From NCBI GenBank assembly GCA_958295905.1, contig CATQHG010000001.1, positions 1 through 64,000 on the forward strand: a stretch of 64,000 nt of DNA, given 5' to 3'. The notes under the pieces were generated by a model. It was not told where the DNA came from, did no database searches, and saw only the letters and a list, made by a program, of their open reading frames with translations. The translations under genes were made by a program, and so were the position numbers. Position 1 is the stretch's first letter, and the number at the start of each line of letters is the position of its first letter. Origin of the DNA: an uncultured Vicinamibacterales bacterium. Lineage in GTDB: Bacteria; Acidobacteriota; Vicinamibacteria; Vicinamibacterales; UBA8438. This document shows, piece after piece, positions 59,195 through 64,000 of the stretch.

Positions 59195-60066
59195 TTACTG
59201 CACCGTGTCCCGATGCAGCCGCCGCGCGGCCACTCCCCCGACGGTGTCGTATACGGACCGACGGACCGCCTTGTAGATCCCGCGGGACACGGAAACCCGG
59301 CTTGCTATCGCCGTCAGGAACACCCCCGCCGCCCCGACGTAATCGGCCAAGTCGGCGGGCGGCAGGTCGGCGCCGGCAGAGACCGTGAACGTCAGGTCAT
59401 GGACGCGCCGATCGGCGCCGACGCCCGCCGGCACCCCCGCGTCAACGTAGTGCCGCAGGAAGTGCAGCGCCGCCGCCGCAACCACGGGCATCGCGGGCGG
59501 AACCCGGATCACCATGAAGGGAACCGCATCCCCGGGCTCTACTGTGAACAGGGTCAGGCTCGCCGATTGCAGGATAGGCCGGTGCGGGGCGGCCGAAGCC
59601 AGCGCGCGGGCGTAACCGGCGTCGACCGCGCAATCCCAACACAGCACAGGGCCGCCGTCGGGGTCGGGGCCGATCCGGAACACCCACTCCCCCCCGGGTA
59701 CCGTGCGGTTACCAGTCCGTGGCAGAAGTTGTGCTGAATCCGGCCGGGGCCGTACTCGGCCCAAGAACGTGTCGTACAACGGTCGAAATCGCCGAAATCC
59801 GGCCGATCCGAGCCGTTTCCGCGCACCGCCGGCCAGTGCTGACGCGCTGCGGAGTTTTGCCACGGGCTGTTACACGTCTCGCAGACACGGCCGAAGGGCC
59901 CCCCCGTGTAGCCCCATTCCCCGTCCAACAGGGCACGGCGCCGCGCCCGGCGGGCCAGCCACACCCGGGCGCAGGGGTTGCACCGATGATGCGTGCCCGG
60001 CTCGCCGTCGCGGCGGGCGGGTTGCGGCCTCTTGCCGCAGTCGATGCACAGGCCGGCGTCAGTCAT
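59195..60066 (-). CDS. cysteine-rich zinc-ribbon-like hypothetical protein, frameshifted
   Basis: From ATG 60066 the first frame gives a probable zinc-binding start, 'GLCIDCGKRPQPARRDG' and 'HHRCNPCARVW', then 'RVCETCNSPWQN', ending in nonsense after 'HNFCHGLV'. The continuation is in another frame: 'VPGGEWVFRIGPDPDGGPVL', 'CWDCAVDAGYARALASAAPH', 'DLPPADLADYVGAAGVFLTA', stopping at 59195. The frames join at about 59690-59715, giving about 290 residues with four CxxC pairs. The middle contains the 150-bp dispersed repeat shared with 42275-42425. The ATG overlaps the stop of the small gene above it (ATGA). Family unknown. Confidence 0.6.
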
Positions 60067-60260
60067 CGCCTTCCTCCAGAATCCGGTTCCGGGATTTGCC
60101 GTCCGGTTCCACGGAGGTCGTCAAGCGTCCCTTCGATGCCGCCTGTGCTGACGACGGCGGCAAGGGCCGTCAACCCGGCCCGCTCGCTTTCTTCGGCCGC
60201 GCGGGCGGCTTCAAGCCGCTTTCTCCGTCCGCCGCTCTGCAGAACATCCCGCAGTTTCAT
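60063..60260 (-). CDS. small hypothetical protein
   Basis: A 65-residue protein from ATG 60260 with a strong GGAGAGAG ribosome-binding site: 'MKLRDVLQSGGRRKRLEAAR', a helical 'AAEESERAGLTALAAVVSTG', and a polar tail. Its TGA overlaps the ATG of the next gene (ATGA at 60063-60066), a firm sign of coupled translation. No family is recognised. Confidence 0.6.
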   Translation of the reverse strand: MKLRDVLQSGGRRKRLEAARAAEESERAGLTALAAVVSTGGIEGTLDDLRGTGRQIPEPDSGGRR

Positions 60261-60331
60261 GTCTCTCTCCTCGATAAAACGCCGGGCCCGTCCGACCCGC
60301 CGGTTCCGGATCCGCCGCAGCGACCCCGGTG

Positions 60332-60553
60332 CTAGAACACGAAGTCGCCCTCTCCGAGGCCGGGCATCGCCGCCCGGGCTGCAGTCTTGTCGTCGCCGTC
60401 CCTTTCCCGCCCTTCCCGAAGTTCTCGGCCGCGGCCGCTTTCCTCTTTTCCGGACGGCCGCGGTCCGCGGTAGTCCATGTCGACATCGTCGGGCCCCTCG
60501 ACGCTTTCCATGTCGAAGTCCGGATCCCCATATCCGTATCTCCATCCGCCCAT
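60332..60553 (-). CDS. small acidic hypothetical protein
   Basis: A 73-residue protein from ATG 60553, with GGAGG eight bases upstream that favours it over the in-frame ATG at 60568. The sequence is rich in Asp, Gly and Tyr ('GYGDPDFDMESVEGPDDVDM'), followed by a charged stretch and 'MPGLGEGDFVF' at the C-terminus. It is probably disordered. It is the first gene of a minus-strand run 60553-59195 with the next two genes. Confidence 0.5.
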   Translation of the reverse strand: MGGWRYGYGDPDFDMESVEGPDDVDMDYRGPRPSGKEESGRGRELREGRERDGDDKTAARAAMPGLGEGDFVF

Positions 60554-60605
60554 CACCGTTTCCTCCATCCCGCAGTCCGGTCTGCAGACGTGCGTCCGCC
60601 CTCAA

Positions 60606-61045
60606 AACCCGAAGGGTTTTCGAAAGCCGGACCGTTTGTTTTCGATTCCGCGGAGCGTGGACCGGAACCGTGGGGGCGATGTCCGCCCCTACGCCCCGCG
60701 CGCTTTATTGATTATCCCGCCGCTCTTGCTTTTCTTTGTGCGGGGTTTTCGGTTGCCCGTTCCGGCTTTTTCGGAACGGTCGCGGAGCGGAGAACAGGGA
60801 AGACTTCTTCGGAACAGTCGAGACGGGAAGATCCAGAGTTGATCCGAGTACGGCGAAGAAAAACGGTCAGGCCGAGTTCCAGTGCTCGTACCTGTCCGAC
60901 AAGGCGACACCGGGAAGACCCGGATCATGACGGGGCTCGGGGAGCCGCGGCGGCACGGGTGCGGATGACCGCGTCATCCGTCTTCCCGGGACCGCCGATC
61001 CGTTCTTCGGGCGACACCTTTTTACGGCCGTCTGCGATCGTGGAA
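60606..61045. other. intergenic region upstream of the small-gene run
   Basis: This stretch is less GC-rich than the window average ('ttgcttttctttgtgcgggg', 'cgcgctttattgattatccc'). No frame has normal protein composition. It probably contains the promoter for the minus-strand run 60553-59195, but I cannot place -35/-10 boxes with confidence. Confidence 0.35.
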
Positions 61046-61448
61046 GGGTGCGGCTCTTTTGCGTAGAGCGTTTTTCCCCCGTATCTGCACTACGACCGCT
61101 ACCTCGCGGCGGGCTATCCCATCGCCACCGGGGTCATCGAAGGGGCGTGCCGGTACCTGGTCCGCGACCGGATGGAGTTGACCGGGGCCCGCTGGCACCT
61201 GGTGGGCGCCGAGGCGGTCCTGAAGCTCCGGGCGCTGCGGGCCAGCGGCGACTTCGATGCGTACTGGGACTTCCACGAAGCGCGCGAGTACCAGCGGAAC
61301 TACGCCCAGCGATACATGGATGGGACAGCGCCGCCGGTCACCGAGCCGCCCCCACCGCCCTCCTTACCCCGCCTTCGACGGGTCAAGTAGCTCTTGCCAT
61401 GCCGCTTGCAGAGAACCCCGGTGCCGTCGACGAAAAAGAGCCGCACCC
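61046..61448 (+). mobile_element. short ISKra4-derived element bounded by 15-bp inverted repeats
   Basis: GGGTGCGGCTCTTTT at 61046-61060 is repeated in perfect inverted form at 61434-61448, enclosing 403 bases. Inside, about 61076-61390 on the plus strand encodes the C-terminus of an ISKra4-family transposase ('[20 protein letters not shown]', '[20 protein letters not shown]', '[20 protein letters not shown]'). The element is thus an internal-deletion derivative (MITE-like) that keeps both ends and the 3' part of the gene. No target duplication is evident. Confidence 0.75.
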
Positions 61449-62404
61449 TATGTGTTTACCTCCATGTCCAACATTGCCTCGACGTACTCGATTACCGTTG
61501 TGCTCAAGTAATGCCCGTATATTTCGTTCATGAAGCCCTTCGGTGCGTCCAGTCCTGTTCCGGTGTAGTCCGTCTGTTGGTAACATGCCAATCCGATCAA
61601 TTCGGGTTTCCCGAAGTCGTCGAATGACACCTCGGGGTTGATTCGCGCCAGTGCTTTTGCCCTCCCGGGCTTCAGTCGACTTCTCCAGATGGGGGAACCG
61701 GAAAACCCTTTCCAACTTCTGTTGAAGTCCTCTCCCGTTGCGTCTTGTCGGTTGACCCCGTAGCCTATGTACTTGAGGTCCCCCGCTTTGTACATCCTGC
61801 ACACGTTCAGCCACGCGGATTCTACGTATACCCCGCCTCGTCCTCTCGTGCCTTGTCTGTCCTGAGGGCACCCGACCATGATGTGAAGTCCCTCTTCTGG
61901 ACTCCGTCTGTCGCCCTCTTTGAGTTCCTTCAGGTTGATTGGCTCCAGCCCGAACTCTGCGCAGTGTTCTTCCGCCTTATCCCGCGGGAGCTCGGCTACC
62001 CCGAGGTCGGCTCGACCGTTCCGACTTTCTGGCGTTGTCACGGAGACTGTTCGCGCGTTGAGCGTTATTCCCGGTACGCGCTCGGGCTTGTCGCTCTGCA
62101 TCGTCAGGTTCGGTCGTCTCGACATCAGTACCCGAACCCCCGCTGTTTTGCCGTCAGCCTCCTGTTCCCCTGCCAGTACGTGCGCCGCGGTAAGCACAGC
62201 AAGCCTCCCGCTATGGTTTACCAGAACCCCTGCGGCTGTGATCGCCGGTTCATCCCCTGCAGGTCCACCGACGAGTACTGGCACTACGGCGCTTGTCCGA
62301 AGGCGGGTGATGTACCTCTCCGCAGCCATCAGCGGGATCCCGCTTATCCTTGACAGCTTTTCCTCGTCCTTCTCTTGGTCTATCGACCATTTCAGGTGGT
62401 GCAC
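61448..62404 (-). CDS. trypsin-like serine protease, stop codon formed at an IS end
   Basis: A 318-residue stand-alone peptidase of the S1/HtrA-like fold with the full triad: His in 'GRLAVLTAAHVLAGE', Asp in 'NGRADLGVAELP', and Ser in 'WKGFSGSPIWR'. It has no signal peptide or PDZ domain, so it is probably cytoplasmic. Such stand-alone trypsin-like genes are common in defence islands, where they act with partner proteins, but no clear partner is adjacent. GTG 62404 is the only good in-frame start. The TAG stop (61450-61448) uses the first G of the ISKra4-derived inverted repeat, so the original C-terminus may have been longer. Confidence 0.8.
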   Translation of the reverse strand: MHHLKWSIDQEKDEEKLSRISGIPLMAAERYITRLRTSAVVPVLVGGPAGDEPAITAAGVLVNHSGRLAVLTAAHVLAGEQEADGKTAGVRVLMSRRPNLTMQSDKPERVPGITLNARTVSVTTPESRNGRADLGVAELPRDKAEEHCAEFGLEPINLKELKEGDRRSPEEGLHIMVGCPQDRQGTRGRGGVYVESAWLNVCRMYKAGDLKYIGYGVNRQDATGEDFNRSWKGFSGSPIWRSRLKPGRAKALARINPEVSFDDFGKPELIGLACYQQTDYTGTGLDAPKGFMNEIYGHYLSTTVIEYVEAMLDMEVNT

Positions 62405-62479
62405 CGAAAAGACTTCCCGCCAGGTCTTCGGTTAGCGGGTCGTGCCGAGAAAATCCACGAAATGGTGTGCAGGTACGGC

Positions 62480-64000
62480 GGACTCGTGCCGATACGTGAT
62501 GTATGGCGCGCAAGAGCGATGACCACGACGGTTCGAAGGGTCCTGGGCCGCAACGGGATCCACAGGACGTGCGGCGCATCGAACGCCTCGAACGAGACAA
62601 GGCGAAGCTGATCGAGGAGCGGGATCACTGGAAGCGCCGCAGCGAGCATCTGGAGAAGGAACTCGAGGCCGCGCGGCGCGCCGGCAAACGGCAGGCGGCC
62701 CCCTTCGCCAAGGACCGACCGCAGGGAAGCGGCCGGCGGCCGGGGCGGCGAGCCGGCGCGGAGTACGGGAAGCAGGGACGCCGCCGGGAACCGACACGAG
62801 TTGACGAGACGTATGCGGCGCCGACCCCCGACGACCTGTCCGGACTGCGGCGGCGCGGTCGCGCTGGACCGTGTGGCGTCGCAGTATCAGGAAGACCTGC
62901 CGGAGGTGCGTCCCCTCGTGCGGCGCTTCGACATCGAGGTGGGCCACTGCTCGCAGTGTCAGCGGCGCGTGCAGGGCCGGCACCCCTTGCAGACCTCCGA
63001 CGCGTTGGGCGCGGCCAGCGCGCAGTTGGGTCCGAACGTCGCCGCGCTGGTCGCCGAGTTCCACACCGAGCTGGGCATGCCGGTGGAGAAGGTCGTCCGC
63101 GTTCTGCAGACCCAGTTCGGCCTGCACGTGACCAAGGGCGGCTTGGTCCAACTGCTGCACCGCACCGCCGACGCGGCGGCGCCCGCGTATGCGGCGCTGC
63201 GCGAGCAGGTCCGCCGCAGTCCGGTGGTCACGCCGGATGAGACGGGCTGGCGTGTGAACGCGCTCCGCTACTGGCTGTGGGCATTCGCCACCCCGGAGAC
63301 GACGGTGTACGCCATCTGCGACGGCCGGGGGTTCGCCGAAGCGGCGGCGGTGCTCGGCCCCGACTTTGCCGGCGTACTGGTGCGGGACGGGTGGGTGGCC
63401 TATCGCGGCTTCAAGGAAGCGCCGCAGCAGACGTGCTTGGCTCACCTCTTGCGACGGTCCAAGGACTTGCAGGCCGCTCATCCCGACAGTCCCTGGGCGG
63501 GGGAGGTGCAGGCGGTCCTGCAGGACGGTCTCGCCCTGCGGGACCGCTCGAACGCGGGCGAAATCAGCGGGCACGGTCTGGCGTCGGCCCGCGGCCGACT
63601 CGCCGCCCGGCTCGGCCGGCTGATCGACGCTGCGCCGCCGTTGGCCGCCGCCGAGCGCTTCGCCAAGCACTTGGCCAACGAATTCCCCGCGGTGTTCCTC
63701 TTCTTGTGCGACCCGTCGATAGACGCCACCAACTGGCGGGCCGAGCAGGCCATCCGCCCCGCCGTCGTCACCCGCAAGGTCTGCGGCGGCAATCGTACCC
63801 GCAAGGGCGCCGACACCCAGCAGGTGCTGGCCAGCGTGATGCGCACCACCCGCCAACGCAACCTCGACCCCCGTTCGCTGATCACCACGATGCTGTGCGC
63901 CCCCAAGCCCGTCGTACCCGAAGCGCTTGCGCTGCCGCCACCCTCTTGACGGCGGGCAAGCCGGCCCCCTGCGGCCGGTCCGCACTCACGCCGAGCCGGC
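62480..64000 (+). mobile_element. IS66-type insertion sequence (right end beyond or at the window edge)
   Basis: It contains one IS66 transposase gene (62503-63949) without visible TnpA/TnpB helpers. The 3' flank (63950-64000) also occurs at 36300-36362, so it belongs to the element. The exact ends and terminal repeats cannot be fixed because the window stops at 64000 and the left end merges with the protease promoter region. Confidence 0.75.
62503..63949 (+). pseudogene. tnpC: IS66-family transposase (TnpC type) with one frameshift
   Basis: An N-terminal leucine-zipper-like helix ('RRIERLERDKAKLIEERDHW') and a basic linker lie in one frame from ATG 62503. The zinc-finger ('CPDCGGAVAL', 'GHCSQCQRR') and DDE region follow in another: 'VVTPDETGWRVNALRYWLWA' (first Asp), 'FAGVLVRDGWVAYRGF' (second Asp), 'CLAHLLRRSKDL' and 'NWRAEQAIRPAVVTRKVCGG' (Glu). 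The join is at about 62827-62835 in a 'gacccccgacgacc' stretch, where one extra base shifts the frame. Apart from this, all catalytic residues remain. Confidence 0.85.

Overview
This is a GC-rich bacterial window, probably from an uncultured Acidobacteriota (Vicinamibacteria-like) genome. That is inferred from gene content: an ADOP-type MacB/FtsX permease, two PQQ-dependent dehydrogenases, a lactonase next to one of them, and an exported protein with a 'PRTPWGDP' start. No rRNA or tRNA gene was seen. Many genes are interrupted by single-base frameshifts, some in C-runs of ordinary housekeeping genes, so part of the decay may be assembly error.

Layout. 0.2-1.1 kb: Na+/Ca2+ exchanger. 1.9-11.4 kb: a defence operon on + (SNF2-type helicase, DUF4391 protein, type III-like Mod methyltransferase, HicA toxin, and a Res nuclease-helicase whose N-terminus is an in-frame HicB antitoxin). 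11.9-31.2 kb: chromosomal genes (M14 carboxypeptidase lipoprotein, cysteine desulfurase, Omp85 barrel protein, HAD phosphatase, thioesterase, two PQQ dehydrogenases, RRM protein with a probable ATT start, ADOP permease, SMP-30 lactonase), with many local repeats.

31.25-37.1 kb is a mobile-element graveyard: a broken IS4 element inside an exported-protein gene, a group II intron with a multiply frameshifted maturase, an AlpA/ParB-like regulatory pair, an IS66 fragment and a broken XRE regulator. 37.6-40.6 kb: a single-chain restriction-methyltransferase. 41.0-50.3 kb: a damaged type I-G (formerly I-U) CRISPR-Cas locus. Its effector operon csb1(cas7)-csb2(cas5/6)-cas3-cas8-like is intact, but the divergent cas4-cas1 fusion is cut off at the start of Cas1 by an ISL3 fragment, cas2 is absent, no real array is seen, and a second cas3 survives as a fragment.

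50.5-62.4 kb holds further accessory genes. The standout is a 1394-residue Lon-type protease with two consecutive AAA+ modules, the second degenerate at Walker A and B, feeding one Ser-Lys protease domain. It is read on the minus strand with small unrecognised genes upstream, interleaved with fragments of ISAzo13, group II intron, IS21 and ISKra4 elements. A trypsin-like protease gene and an IS66 element close the window.

The clustering of restriction-modification, toxin-antitoxin, CRISPR-Cas, ATP-dependent protease and trypsin-like genes among insertion sequences marks 31-64 kb, and separately 1.9-11.4 kb, as defence islands. The most novel-looking items are the double-AAA Lon and the HicB-Res fusion.
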